64,000 nt of DNA from Bacteroides sp. (GCA_023666705.1 JAMPBO010000008.1:30865-94864), one strand, 5' to 3'; counted from the stretch's first letter, positions 14,482 through 23,963 are shown. The notes: generated from the sequence alone by a model not told the origin. Numbers and translations: made by a program.

Positions 14482-16536
14482 TTATATCATCGCAAACAGC
14501 AAATATATCATCGTGACAAGAAATGCTGCCGCAAACATAATCAGTCCGAAAGACACGGATTTGGCAAGCAGGTTTCCTGTTGCCATAAACTCCTGAAACT
14601 TTATGTGCTCCTTGTGTGGCTTTGGCTCAATGCTGTTATCCTTAAGGATTGTTTTTCTTATAAAATACACAGGTCCTTCAATGCACCAGTCACAGATCCT
14701 CATAAAGAAGGTTCCGATGGTTGGAACAATGATAAGAAGAATCGGCTTATATAACATCTTCTCAAGACTAAACCATGACGGAATGATATTTTTCTTTACG
14801 GTTCTCCCGATTACAAAGTAAAGCACAAGTCCGATTGCAATGGATATGCCTGCGCCCTGAAGATTTTCAGCTGAAAAATAGTCATATGTGCCTGTAAGCT
14901 TATCAACAGCAAAAAAATCTGCACCTGCATCTACAAGCCTGTCAAGGGTATATTGCGGAACAATACCGCACACCAATGCAAATACCGCCAGCAGCCCCAA
15001 CATTATATAAACCACAACTGTCGTATGCTTCGTTTCCTGAACCTTATCTTCAATTTCTGTTTCTCCCTTAAATTCTTCTTCCGTCTGTATTTCAGCCTTG
15101 CCCTGTATCTCAACCTCACCCTGCACTGCAGTTTCCGGCTTACACCAAAACAGCGGAATATAAAGCTTTAACATGTATGCCAAGGTACAGCCACCGCCTA
15201 CAAGGAACAAAATTTCAAGCGTCTTGACAGCTGTTATATTTGCTGTACCGCCACATGTAATTCCTGCCCTTACAAGCTCCTGATATTTTACAAGTCCCTC
15301 ATGTATATATGTTTTACTCACATAGCCCGATAACAATGGGATACCTGATATTCCCAAGACCGCTATTGTAACGATTGCTTTAATCATCGGCTTATGGTAG
15401 CCCCAGCCCTTAAGCTTATTTAAGTCAAGATTTCTTCCACATTCAACGGCAATGATTCCTACAACTACAAAGAAAATCATTTTGTAGACGGAATGATTTA
15501 TCATATGCAGATAAGCACCTCTTGCGGCAACCTCCTGTGGCTCGGCACCACCGAGAATACAGGCTGTGCCAAGTCCCACAATGATATACCCAATCTGCGA
15601 CATTGAGGAGTAGGCAAGTATCCGCTTTATGTTCACGGAGCAAAGTGCCCAAAGTCCGCCCACAAGCATGGTGGTGAGTCCAAAAACGAGTATCATCATG
15701 CCCCATTCATAGCAGCCCTGCATGAGATTGCTGCAAACAACTGCCATACCAATCACACCGACCTTGGAAAGCACGGTAGAAAGAAGTGCCGTCGCACAGG
15801 CTGGTGCCGCTTCATATGACTGTGCAAGCCATGTGTGGACAGGATACATGCCTGCCTTTGCACCATAGCCCAGTATAATAAGCACACAAGGTAAAAAAAT
15901 CTCCATCTTACGGTCATGGGTCATACTCTCTCCCACAAAACGCAAATATGAATAATCCAGTCCGCCTATCTCATGCTGCAGAAGTAAAATTCCCGTGAGC
16001 GTTACAAGTCCGCCCATCACAGCATAGATAAGATACGATGCCGCCGCCCTCATGTCCTTTGCCGTGCCAAAATGAGATACCCACGGATAAGAGCAAAGTG
16101 ACATCACCTCAAAAAAGATAAATGCTGACAGCATATCGTCACTCAGCACCATTCCAAGTGTCGCACCGAGGACAAGTAATCCAAAAAATGTAAAGGAAGC
16201 CGCTCCTCCATCCGGTTTTCCCGATATTTCATCCGTATAGCCAGGGCGGAAATAATCCCGCGAATATATCATTGCAACAAGCCACATGATTACTGTGAGA
16301 GAACAAAATACCATGCGGAAGCCATCAAACACAAGCAATATACCCGTGCCAAAAATTCCGTCAATGGAAAGTGTAAGCGTTCCCTGCGTGATATAAATAT
16401 AGGACGTATACGCCATAAGCAGGGTCATAACCCCAAGCACTCCATATAAAATACCTGTTTTTTTCGCTGCATAATACAATGCAGCACCCAAAAAAGGCAG
16501 GCATACGAGAATAATCAGTAAACTATTGTTATCCAT
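14482..16536 (-). CDS. NuoL/MrpA-like antiporter subunit (complex I subunit 5 family)
   Basis: 684 residues with about 16 hydrophobic segments. The proton-translocating core (Proton_antipo_M) is clear: HTWLAQSYEAAPACATALLS, SKVGVIGMAVV, RILAYSSMSQIGYI, HMINHSVYKMIFF and GYHKPMIKA. After the core comes a cytoplasmic loop (~490-530) of repeated charged elements (GEVEIQGKAEIQTEEEF). Subunits of this type carry the lysine and glutamate relay that drives ion exchange. It is the last gene of a ten-gene Mrp-type operon, 11 bp after the previous gene, and is the fourth large antiporter-like subunit. Confidence 0.85.
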   Translation of the reverse strand: MDNNSLLIILVCLPFLGAALYYAAKKTGILYGVLGVMTLLMAYTSYIYITQGTLTLSIDGIFGTGILLVFDGFRMVFCSLTVIMWLVAMIYSRDYFRPGYTDEISGKPDGGAASFTFFGLLVLGATLGMVLSDDMLSAFIFFEVMSLCSYPWVSHFGTAKDMRAAASYLIYAVMGGLVTLTGILLLQHEIGGLDYSYLRFVGESMTHDRKMEIFLPCVLIILGYGAKAGMYPVHTWLAQSYEAAPACATALLSTVLSKVGVIGMAVVCSNLMQGCYEWGMMILVFGLTTMLVGGLWALCSVNIKRILAYSSMSQIGYIIVGLGTACILGGAEPQEVAARGAYLHMINHSVYKMIFFVVVGIIAVECGRNLDLNKLKGWGYHKPMIKAIVTIAVLGISGIPLLSGYVSKTYIHEGLVKYQELVRAGITCGGTANITAVKTLEILFLVGGGCTLAYMLKLYIPLFWCKPETAVQGEVEIQGKAEIQTEEEFKGETEIEDKVQETKHTTVVVYIMLGLLAVFALVCGIVPQYTLDRLVDAGADFFAVDKLTGTYDYFSAENLQGAGISIAIGLVLYFVIGRTVKKNIIPSWFSLEKMLYKPILLIIVPTIGTFFMRICDWCIEGPVYFIRKTILKDNSIEPKPHKEHIKFQEFMATGNLLAKSVSFGLIMFAAAFLVTMIYLLFAMI

Positions 16537-16547
16537 ATGAGTACCTC

Positions 16548-18014
16548 CTATAAGCCCTGAGCCATTTGATGTAAAAATCCAACAATCGGCTCAGCAAAAA
16601 TGCCCATAACCACAACGACAACCGTAAGAACAGCAAATGGCAGCTTCATCCTAAGTCCCGGGTCCGTTACATTCTCAAAGACACGTCCGTCAAACGTTTC
16701 CTCGTCAACGACAAATGCACGGATTGCAACCACCATAATATACATGGCTGTCAAAAGTCCTGAAATGAGAAGAACCACTGCACCCACATATGCAAAACCG
16801 CCCTCTATCATGGCACCCTTTATCAGGTTCCATTTGCTGATAAAGCCCGGAAGCGGCGGCACACCCGTAACGGCAAGTGCCGATATTGCAAAGCATACCA
16901 TCGTGAATGGCATAGCCTTGCCAATTCCTACAATTTCATATACATACTGCTTGTGTCCCCTTACCATAATGGCACCGACACATGCAAAGAGAATGATTTT
17001 CATAAATGCGTGAGCCAGCATATGTGCCATACCGCCCACAAGTCCCTGTTTACTCATCAGCGTAAAGCCAAAAACAATATAGGACAGATTACTGACCGTT
17101 GAGTAGGCAAGACGTCTTTTAATGTGCTGCTCCTTATATGCCATACAGGAACCGAATAATATGGTTATCAGTGCTGCCGACATAACCAGATACTGCACCC
17201 ATGTACCCTTAAGGATGTCCGTTCCGTAGCTGAAATAAGTAAGCCTGCCGATTGCAAACGCTCCTGATTTCACGACTGCAACGGCATGCAAAAGTGCAGT
17301 GACAGGTGTAGGTGCTACTGATGCCTTCGGCAGCCAGCCATGAAACGGGAACACTGCCGCCTTTACCCCGAAGCCAAAAAATGCAAAGGCATACCAAACC
17401 CGCATAAGCTGCTCCTTGTTTGCAGGAAGATTTTTAAGCACGCCGCCCCACACAAAGGCTGAGGTTTCACCATAATTCAGTATAAACATCAGACTGATAA
17501 AACCAAAGCTGGCACCTGCAATGGAATATACCATATAGGTCTTTGCAGCCTGAATGGACTCTAAATTTGCCTCATGCATAACAAGCGGAAGGGTCACAAG
17601 CGTAAGCATCTCATAGAACAGATACATGGTCTCAAGATTTCCTGCAAATGCCACTCCTATCGTAATTCCATATGTCATGGTATAAAAGGTAAAGAACGAA
17701 TCCTTCCTGTGCTCATTTTCCATATACTCAAACGCATACAGGCTGGCAAACGGCCACAAAAAGGAAACAATTCCTGCAAACACCATTGACATTTTATCTA
17801 TGTGAAACTCAATCGTAAGATTTTTTGTGAGGTCAAACAATACAAAAATGTCTGACGGAGGATTCAAAAGCAGATATGCAACTACAATTGAATTGATAAT
17901 TACTCCAATTTCAACATAGATATTTCTTTTTCTGTCCGAATCAAAATGAAAGGCAGAAACCAGTATTCCGATTAACATTGGAAACAAGATTGGAAAACAC
18001 ATTAAAAATCCCAT
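16548..18014 (-). CDS. MrpD-like antiporter subunit
   Basis: 488 residues, about 14 membrane segments. The core motifs are HGWLPKASVAPTPVTALLHA, VAVVKSGAFAIGRL, RRLAYSTVSNLSYIVFG and HAFMKIILFACVGA, the most MrpD/HyfB-like of the four paralogues here. It is expected to carry one ion path of the antiporter. It starts 14 bp after the preceding subunit gene within the operon. No frameshift or missing key residue was seen. Confidence 0.87.
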   Translation of the reverse strand: MGFLMCFPILFPMLIGILVSAFHFDSDRKRNIYVEIGVIINSIVVAYLLLNPPSDIFVLFDLTKNLTIEFHIDKMSMVFAGIVSFLWPFASLYAFEYMENEHRKDSFFTFYTMTYGITIGVAFAGNLETMYLFYEMLTLVTLPLVMHEANLESIQAAKTYMVYSIAGASFGFISLMFILNYGETSAFVWGGVLKNLPANKEQLMRVWYAFAFFGFGVKAAVFPFHGWLPKASVAPTPVTALLHAVAVVKSGAFAIGRLTYFSYGTDILKGTWVQYLVMSAALITILFGSCMAYKEQHIKRRLAYSTVSNLSYIVFGFTLMSKQGLVGGMAHMLAHAFMKIILFACVGAIMVRGHKQYVYEIVGIGKAMPFTMVCFAISALAVTGVPPLPGFISKWNLIKGAMIEGGFAYVGAVVLLISGLLTAMYIMVVAIRAFVVDEETFDGRVFENVTDPGLRMKLPFAVLTVVVVVMGIFAEPIVGFLHQMAQGL

Positions 18015-18028
18015 TACATATCACCGCC

Positions 18029-19339
18029 TTACATTACAGTTGCCGCAAATTCAGCAAAAACATCAGTAACAACATTTGGATAAATACCTAAAACAAAGAT
18101 AAGCACAGTCAAAATAACAATCGGCACAGTCATCCATGCTGTCGGCTCACATTTTTCATATTCCTTTTTGGCAAACTCTGCCCTCGGAATATATCCTCTG
18201 ATAAACACGGGGAACAAATAGCCTGCCGTCAAAAGTGCACTCACCATAAGGACAACCATTCCGACAACAGCTATCACGTGGTTTGCACCTCCAAGGTTCA
18301 GTGCCCCGCGGCACAAATACCATTTACTCAAAAAGGTTCCTGCAGGCGGTATGCCTACAAGGGTAACCGAAGCGATTGTATAGCAGAAAAATGTAACCGG
18401 CATACATCTGCCAAGCCCGTCATATTCATCCACAAGCCTCTTTCCCGCCTGGTGTATTATGGTACCTGCCACAAGGAACAGGGTAATTTTTACCATGGAA
18501 TGCAGTACAACATGAATCATCGCACCGATAAATCCCGTTACATTTAAAAGTGACAGTCCAAACATGATGTAATTCATTTGGCTCACTGTTGAATAGGCAA
18601 GCCGTTTTTTAAATATTTTCTCACGGTATGCAAGCATACTTCCAAGGAATATGGTAATAACAGCCAGTATCATCCACACGGTCTGCACCCATGTTCCCCT
18701 TATAAAATCTGCACCAAAAACATAAAAAACGGTTCGGATTACTGCAAATGCACCACACTTCACTATAATACCTGAAAGTGCTGCTGAGCCTGGTGACGGT
18801 GCAACAGGGTGTGCTGCTGGAAGCCATGCATGATACGGAAGGATTGCCGCTTTTACACCAAACCCGATAATCATCAAAAATGCCGAGATGAGATATAACC
18901 TTGTATTTCCATTTAAAAAGTCCAAATCAAGGGAACCGCCCTTTACAAACGGAATGTCCCCGCCCTTGTTTGCATAAAGGGCAAACACACCAAACAGTGC
19001 GGTAAATGCTCCTGCGATTGAGAAATATAGAATACGGAATCCACCCTTTCTTGACTCCTTATTTCTTTCGTGAAACACAAACATTGCCGTGGTAAGCGAC
19101 ACAAATTCAAAGCTGATATACATTGTAATCAGGTTTGCGGAAAACAGCTCTGACAGAATGGATAAATAACTTAACACATAAAAAACATAGTAGGACCGTT
19201 TATGCCCATCCGCTTTGAAATATCCCGTCTGATATATGGCAATGAGCAAATACATGAATGAAGTAAGGATTGCAAATATAACACCAAGCTCATCCATTTG
19301 GTATTTAATTATAAATTCCCCGGATAATTTATATTCCAT
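18029..19339 (-). CDS. MrpD-like antiporter subunit (paralogue)
   Basis: 436 residues from the ATG at 19339, which has GGAGG nine bases ahead; the longer frame to 19378 would overlap the preceding gene. Motifs: YHAWLPAAHPVAPSPGSAAL, IIVKCGAFAVIRT, KRLAYSTVSQMNYIMFG, HSMVKITLFLVAGTI. About 12-13 membrane segments are visible. It is one of three consecutive MrpD-type genes and is probably a structural antiporter module of the same complex. Confidence 0.85.
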   Translation of the reverse strand: MEYKLSGEFIIKYQMDELGVIFAILTSFMYLLIAIYQTGYFKADGHKRSYYVFYVLSYLSILSELFSANLITMYISFEFVSLTTAMFVFHERNKESRKGGFRILYFSIAGAFTALFGVFALYANKGGDIPFVKGGSLDLDFLNGNTRLYLISAFLMIIGFGVKAAILPYHAWLPAAHPVAPSPGSAALSGIIVKCGAFAVIRTVFYVFGADFIRGTWVQTVWMILAVITIFLGSMLAYREKIFKKRLAYSTVSQMNYIMFGLSLLNVTGFIGAMIHVVLHSMVKITLFLVAGTIIHQAGKRLVDEYDGLGRCMPVTFFCYTIASVTLVGIPPAGTFLSKWYLCRGALNLGGANHVIAVVGMVVLMVSALLTAGYLFPVFIRGYIPRAEFAKKEYEKCEPTAWMTVPIVILTVLIFVLGIYPNVVTDVFAEFAATVM

Positions 19340-19352
19340 AATCCGTTCCTCC

Positions 19353-20846
19353 TTACGCAAACATGTCAATACCCTCAAGGATTAAATCCAGTATTGGCTG
19401 TGCATTTGTACCAAGATAAATATTTAAACAGATAAAAATAACGCAGGCAATGATAAACATAGGCTCTTTCGGATATATTTTTACCTGATCCTCTTCCTTA
19501 ATCGGTCTATATACAGATATAATGGCTCTCATGAAGTAAACCGCATTTAATAAGGTACTGAACGCAAGTGCAAGCATAACAATAACCAGCTTAACCGTCG
19601 ATGCATTGATTGCTGCATCCGCAAAGCATACTTTCGCAATGAAGCCTGCCAGCATAGGAATACCAATCATGGAGCATGCACCTACCGTAAATGTAATTCC
19701 CGCAATCGGGTTTTTGATTGCAGAGCCTCCCAGGTCATCAAACTCCTTACTGTCGTCAGACACATAGGAAAGACCATCCGCAGATATAAACATCATGGAC
19801 TTTGCTGAGGAATGGGCGAAAAGATGGAAAATTGCCGCCATCATTCCAAGCTCTGTTCCAAGTCCCATACCCATATAAATATATCCGATCTGGGCGACAG
19901 ATGAATACGCAATCATTTGCCTTACGTCTGTCTGTGCAATGGCTCTTACCGAGCCCATAATCATACCCACAACTCCAAATACAAAGAAAACATTGCCGAT
20001 TCTTGTTGTTCTTATGACATCCATTCCGATAACCCGGTACATAATCTTTATCAGAAGGAAAATATATCCCTTTGATATGAGGGACGACAGCAATGCACTG
20101 GAGGTTGCAGTCGAATATCCGTATGCATCAGGCAGCCATGAGTGGAACGGAAACAACGCACTCTTGATTGCGATGCCGACACACAAAACACCAACCGTAA
20201 CCGTAAGTGGAAGCTGATATAAGCCGTTTGCCGTATTTTGTGCTATCGTCTCCTTTATGTTTGACATGAGCAGATGTCCCGTCAGGTCATAAAGCATGGA
20301 AAGCCCAAGTAAAATAAGACCGGAACCGATAAGGCTCATTATCATATATTTTGCCGCCGCAACAAGGCAGTGCCCATTATCCTTAATCATAATAAGTGCA
20401 CATGCGGATATTGTCATAATTTCAATAAAAACATATCCCGTAAACAGGTCATTTGTATAAACCATTGCAAGCAATGCTGCAAGCAGCAGGTCAACCATAA
20501 TATAGTAAAAATTCCTCTTTTTGGGAGCAACGTCAACAAATACCCTCTTCATGCCTCCGAGCACGGACGCAAACATTACAATGGAAAAAAGGGTTGCCGT
20601 CATTGCTTCAAGAATGCCGACACGGATTTCATTTCCCCATGGTGCAGGAAAATGACCCATGTAATAGGTATAGGACTCTCCAATGGAAGCGACATAAAGC
20701 AGGGTGAGGAAGGACATAATTCCAACTGCACCAATCACAACCAGCGAAAATACCCTTGCCACCTTGTCACTCATAATCGATATGATAACTGCCGAAACCA
20801 TAGAAAGGATAATACAGAAAAACGGCATGTTCCGCAAAAATTCCAT
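19353..20846 (-). CDS. MrpD/NuoN-like antiporter subunit (paralogue)
   Basis: 497 residues with about 14 membrane segments. Motifs: FHSWLPDAYGYSTATSSALLS, SLISKGYIFLLIKIMYR, RQMIAYSSVAQIGYIYMG and HSSAKSMMFI. It is more diverged than the next two (TATSSALLS rather than TPVTALLH). It lies directly after the MrpC-like gene (2-bp gap), the usual mrpC-mrpD order, and is the first of the four large subunits. Confidence 0.85.
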   Translation of the reverse strand: MEFLRNMPFFCIILSMVSAVIISIMSDKVARVFSLVVIGAVGIMSFLTLLYVASIGESYTYYMGHFPAPWGNEIRVGILEAMTATLFSIVMFASVLGGMKRVFVDVAPKKRNFYYIMVDLLLAALLAMVYTNDLFTGYVFIEIMTISACALIMIKDNGHCLVAAAKYMIMSLIGSGLILLGLSMLYDLTGHLLMSNIKETIAQNTANGLYQLPLTVTVGVLCVGIAIKSALFPFHSWLPDAYGYSTATSSALLSSLISKGYIFLLIKIMYRVIGMDVIRTTRIGNVFFVFGVVGMIMGSVRAIAQTDVRQMIAYSSVAQIGYIYMGMGLGTELGMMAAIFHLFAHSSAKSMMFISADGLSYVSDDSKEFDDLGGSAIKNPIAGITFTVGACSMIGIPMLAGFIAKVCFADAAINASTVKLVIVMLALAFSTLLNAVYFMRAIISVYRPIKEEDQVKIYPKEPMFIIACVIFICLNIYLGTNAQPILDLILEGIDMFA

Positions 20847-20848
20847 GC

Positions 20849-21235
20849 TTAGAGTCCTCCCTTTCTGGATATGATTGCAATCTCATCGATATCGAGCGTG
20901 TGATACCTTCTGTATAATTTGACCGTGAGTGCAAGCATAATGGCAGTGACACTTACCGATACAACGATTCCCGTAAGCACAAGCCCTGCAGGAACCGGAT
21001 TGATATATGCGTTTACATCCATAACATTATCGACCACAATCGGAGCCTTTCTTCCTGCAACATATCCCTTTGCCGCAAGAAACAGATAAATTGCATTGTC
21101 CATAAGATTAAAGCCGATTATTTTTTTTATCAGGTTTTTGTTGAGAAGAAGTGTTGTAAAGCCTATGCCGAATATAATAACCGCCACTGTCTCATAGTAA
21201 TTTGTAAACAAATGTGTTACAAGCTCTTTTAACAT
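20849..21235 (-). CDS. MrpC/NuoK-like subunit
   Basis: 128 residues with three membrane segments and the NuoK/MnhC pattern: TLLLNKNLIKKIIGFNLMDN, then VDNVMDVNAYINPVPAGLVLTGIVVSV (a PxPxALVLTGIVI variant) and MLALTVKLYRRY. In complex I and Mrp this small subunit sits between the antiporter modules and carries buried glutamates; in this copy the region around LIKKIIGFNLM is conserved without an obvious Glu. It starts 3 bp after the MrpB-type gene. Confidence 0.88.
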   Translation of the reverse strand: MLKELVTHLFTNYYETVAVIIFGIGFTTLLLNKNLIKKIIGFNLMDNAIYLFLAAKGYVAGRKAPIVVDNVMDVNAYINPVPAGLVLTGIVVSVSVTAIMLALTVKLYRRYHTLDIDEIAIISRKGGL

Positions 21236-21238
21236 AGT

Positions 21239-22195
21239 CTATATCCTCCCTCTTTTGAATAATGCAAAAAATCCGTACATTGTGCAGGCAACCACAAGTC
21301 CGACGCAAATATTTAAGTATAAAATCAATCCACTGCTTAATATCGCACCCGGTGTTCCAAGTGGAATCATGCTGTGCAGATGATTTGCTCCCGTAAAAAA
21401 CGAATAGCTCTTTGCCAAACCGTAAAAAAGCAATGCTCCAAATGTAATTTTTTTAAAGGTTTTATAAGAAAATATCTGTTCCATACGCTCAAAGCCGTAT
21501 GCATTTGCAAACAAAATAAGACCTGCACCCATGATTGCACCACCGGAAAAGCCTCCGCCCGGTGACAAATGACCGTTTAGAACTACATAAATTCCAAACA
21601 CAAGGATGACTGGCACAAGAAACTTCGCCGCCTTCTCCAATATAATATCCCTCTTAAAATCAATGACATCCTCGTCAGGCTTTGGCTCGTCATCGTCATT
21701 CCGGAGAAGAATCAGAACACAACAGCATGCAATAAATAAAACATTGGACTCACCAAAGGTATCAAATGCCCTGTAATCAAGTATCATACCCGAAACGATG
21801 TTTACGGCTCCCGTCTCCTCAAGTCCGTTTTCGATATACCGCTGCGAAACAATATTATTGTCGGGATTGCTCTTATTTCCAAATTTAGGCAGATAAGCAA
21901 CCGTTATCAGAAGTATTGCAATAATAATCAGGCAAATTACAGTTGACATAATACTGTAAAACTTATTTGCCTGCTTTACAAATTTTCTGTGCCTGAATGC
22001 CTGATAAAGCTCACGTCTTTGAATGTCATCCGAAGTCGTAAACTCTGAAAAAAACTCATCCGCATCCACAATTTTATCCTTTTTTTCCTGTTTTTTCCTC
22101 GCATGCGGAGTGTCAGGAAGCTCCAGATCCCCTGTCATAAAGTCAGAAAATTTCTGGCTTGCACTGTCCTTATAATTTTCTTTTAATTTACTCAT
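21239..22195 (-). CDS. MbhE-MnhB fusion subunit of the Mrp-type antiporter
   Basis: 318 residues from the ATG at 22195 inside ATGAGTAA, overlapping the preceding stop. Three parts: a soluble, charged N-terminal extension of ~85 residues (MSKLKENYKDSASQKFSDF onward); an MbhE-like part ending VNIVSGMILDYRAFDTFGES; and an MnhB part with YVVLNGHLSPGGGFSGGAIM and four membrane helices. MbhE and MnhB are separate or fused to MrpA in other systems. The extension is not part of either family and may bind a partner at the cytoplasmic face. Position between the DUF4040 and MrpC-like genes fits the normal order. Confidence 0.85.
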   Translation of the reverse strand: MSKLKENYKDSASQKFSDFMTGDLELPDTPHARKKQEKKDKIVDADEFFSEFTTSDDIQRRELYQAFRHRKFVKQANKFYSIMSTVICLIIIAILLITVAYLPKFGNKSNPDNNIVSQRYIENGLEETGAVNIVSGMILDYRAFDTFGESNVLFIACCCVLILLRNDDDEPKPDEDVIDFKRDIILEKAAKFLVPVILVFGIYVVLNGHLSPGGGFSGGAIMGAGLILFANAYGFERMEQIFSYKTFKKITFGALLFYGLAKSYSFFTGANHLHSMIPLGTPGAILSSGLILYLNICVGLVVACTMYGFFALFKRGRI

Positions 22196-22505
22196 GGTCC
22201 TCACTCTCACTTTCAACCACTTTATCTTCTGCGTCCCTGCCGCTTTCGTCCTCATCATCAGCATCATAGGCATTTAACGCATCAATTTTCCTTAGCACAA
22301 GGAAAAACAAAATACTTGTTACACCTGCTCCGACTGCCGCTTCCGTAATCGCAAGGTCCGGTGACTCCAAAAGGAACCAGATGACACACATTACAAGAGA
22401 AAATGACATAAAAATAACAACTGAATTAATCAGCTTTTTTGATGTACATGCCGCTATGGCACAAACAATAAGAAGCCCAAGCAGTATAATATGGAATACC
22501 GTCAT
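22188..22505 (-). CDS. MbhD-like (DUF4040) subunit
   Basis: 105 residues with three membrane segments: MTVFHIILLGLLIVCAIAAC, then VVIFMSFSLVMCVIWFLLE and SPDLAITEAAVGAGVTSILF, the DUF4040/MbhD signature with its conserved Glu. The acidic C-terminal tail (DADDEDESGRDAED) is longer than usual. In MrpA this domain follows the antiporter core; here it is a free subunit, as in membrane-bound hydrogenases. It overlaps its neighbours on both sides, so translation is coupled. Confidence 0.88.
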   Translation of the reverse strand: MTVFHIILLGLLIVCAIAACTSKKLINSVVIFMSFSLVMCVIWFLLESPDLAITEAAVGAGVTSILFFLVLRKIDALNAYDADDEDESGRDAEDKVVESESEDHE

Positions 22506-22831
22506 TGTCTCTTCACCTCACATTCCTTTTCGAAATCCTTATTTGTCTCTATTTCCATTTTCGCAATCAGATGTGATGACACAGGTGATGTAAACATAAA
22601 TATAATAAGCACAACAAGAAGCTTCAGTGACGTATAAGTGAAGCCTGAGATTATAATGATTCCAATAAGCACCAAATCCAGTCCAAGTGTATCTCCCATG
22701 GCAGCACAATGCATCCTGTTGAGTACATACCTGAAGCGGTAAACACCTGCGATGGCAAGAATTTCAACAATGATGCCGCAGGCTATAAATAATGCCGCTA
22801 TACCAAATCTTATCCATTGTAATATTTCCAT
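22502..22831 (-). CDS. MrpG/MnhG-like subunit
   Basis: 109 residues from the ATG at 22831 (GGGAG nine bases ahead). Three membrane helices with the MnhG signature GVYRFRYVLNRMHCAAMGDTLGL and a second-half LLVVLIIFMFTSPVSSHLIAK. It is required for assembly of Mrp antiporters. It overlaps the DUF4040 gene by four bases. Confidence 0.9.
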   Translation of the reverse strand: MEILQWIRFGIAALFIACGIIVEILAIAGVYRFRYVLNRMHCAAMGDTLGLDLVLIGIIIISGFTYTSLKLLVVLIIFMFTSPVSSHLIAKMEIETNKDFEKECEVKRQ

Positions 22832-22874
22832 GTTTACGCTCCCTTCCTTGAACATCAGCCCATTTACATATCTG

Positions 22875-23228
22875 TCATTTATTTTTTCTTACTGCCTGTT
22901 TTTTACCAGATTCTTTTTTGTCGTCTATCGGTTCTAAACTGTCAACATCAACAATACGGTACTTGTTTGTATATACCCTATAAAGCACAACAGCAGCAAC
23001 AAAGCTGATTGATGCATATATAATGCATATATCAGCCAGATACCCTTCCTTAATCCACTGGGAAAGGATTGCAATTATCATGATAATGACCGTTCCTGCC
23101 ATGTTGGAGCAGACAATCCGGTCCGTAAGCCTCGGTCCCTTAATTGCCCTTATGAGAATAAATAAAATACATAACGCAAGAGCACTCATTGCTACAACAA
23201 ATAAAATTTTATAAGCTGTATCTATCAT
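22875..23228 (-). CDS. MrpF/MnhF-like subunit
   Basis: 117 residues. Three membrane helices with the MnhF pattern RAIKGPRLTDRIVCSNMAGT and ADICIIYASISFVAAVVLYR, followed by a basic tail (KKESGKKQAVRKNK) longer than in most MrpF. It is a small subunit of the antiporter membrane arm. It starts 2 bp after the MrpE-like gene and is separated from the MrpG-like gene by 43 bp. Confidence 0.9.
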   Translation of the reverse strand: MIDTAYKILFVVAMSALALCILFILIRAIKGPRLTDRIVCSNMAGTVIIMIIAILSQWIKEGYLADICIIYASISFVAAVVLYRVYTNKYRIVDVDSLEPIDDKKESGKKQAVRKNK

Positions 23229-23230
23229 TT

Positions 23231-23710
23231 TTAACGTTCTCCTCCGTTCTTTATCTTCTCGATTTTCCTAAGCAGGCTTACAAATACGGAATCCTCCATA
23301 CCATCTGCCATGTCTTTGTCAAAGCAGTGAACCGTATAAACATTCTCCTGAACATCAACTGTTATCGTTCCCGGTGTCAGTGTAATGGAATTTGCCAGCA
23401 CTGCCTTGCATGTATCGTCCTTAAGGTCCGTCTGAAACTTAACTATCATCGGCTCATTTTCATATTTATCAAGTACAACCAGTCGCATCATTGCAAAATT
23501 TGCCTTGATGATTTCCCACATCAAAATAAAAAAATATGCAATGATAAGGGGAAGGAGCCTATAAAAGCTTAATTCCTTTTTCAGGCTGTAATCCATATAT
23601 TTGCATAAAAAAACAAATATGACCAAGGTAATTACAACTCCAAAAATCGCAATTTCAAGGGTAATATTCGCATTAAAAACAATCCACGCTAAAAATAATA
23701 ATAGTAACAT
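23231..23710 (-). CDS. MrpE/MnhE-like subunit, first gene of the antiporter operon
   Basis: 159 residues. Two or three N-terminal membrane helices (LLLLFLAWIVFNANITLEIA, then LLPLIIAYFFILMWEIIKAN), followed by the conserved MnhE soluble domain with NEPMIVKFQTDLKDDTCKAVLANSITLTPGT in pieces (FQTDLKDD, LANSITLTPGT). It opens the operon E-F-G-MbhD-MbhE/B-C-D-D-D-L, which should export Na+ or K+ in exchange for protons. No hydrogenase or NADH-module genes adjoin it, so I read it as an antiporter, not a respiratory complex. Confidence 0.9.
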   Translation of the reverse strand: MLLLLFLAWIVFNANITLEIAIFGVVITLVIFVFLCKYMDYSLKKELSFYRLLPLIIAYFFILMWEIIKANFAMMRLVVLDKYENEPMIVKFQTDLKDDTCKAVLANSITLTPGTITVDVQENVYTVHCFDKDMADGMEDSVFVSLLRKIEKIKNGGER

Positions 23711-23902
23711 TTTATCACTCCTAACCTGTAAAAAGCCCTCTATTTATTTGAGTGGAAATCCGTTTATTTTCCATCCGTATCATCATGGCACAAAACTGTC
23801 TATTTTAGATAATCCATGCACATGGCAGGAAAAAACTACACTCTAATATATACCTATTAAAATTAAAATGCAACCTGTATTTTTACTAATATTTCATTCC
23901 TG

Positions 23903-23932
23903 CTCATATTTTTCCGAATATTTGAAATACTA
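23903..23932 (+). promoter_or_regulatory. candidate forespore (sigma-G/F) promoter of the spoVA operon
   Basis: CTCATA (23903-23908) and AATACTA (23926-23932) are 17 bp apart, 32 bp before spoVAA, resembling forespore promoter elements. spoVA operons are known sigma-G targets. The match is imperfect. The surrounding 253-bp gap (23711-23963) holds the divergent start regions of the antiporter operon and spoVA and nothing else I can support. Confidence 0.4.
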
Positions 23933-23963
23933 ATAAAAATTTATTAAAAAAGGAAGAACAATC

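Noticed and set aside
14482..23710. Reading the operon as respiratory complex I or a membrane-bound hydrogenase
   Set aside because: MrpE, F, G and MnhB-type subunits are present, while no NuoB/C/D or hydrogenase large or small subunit is nearby.
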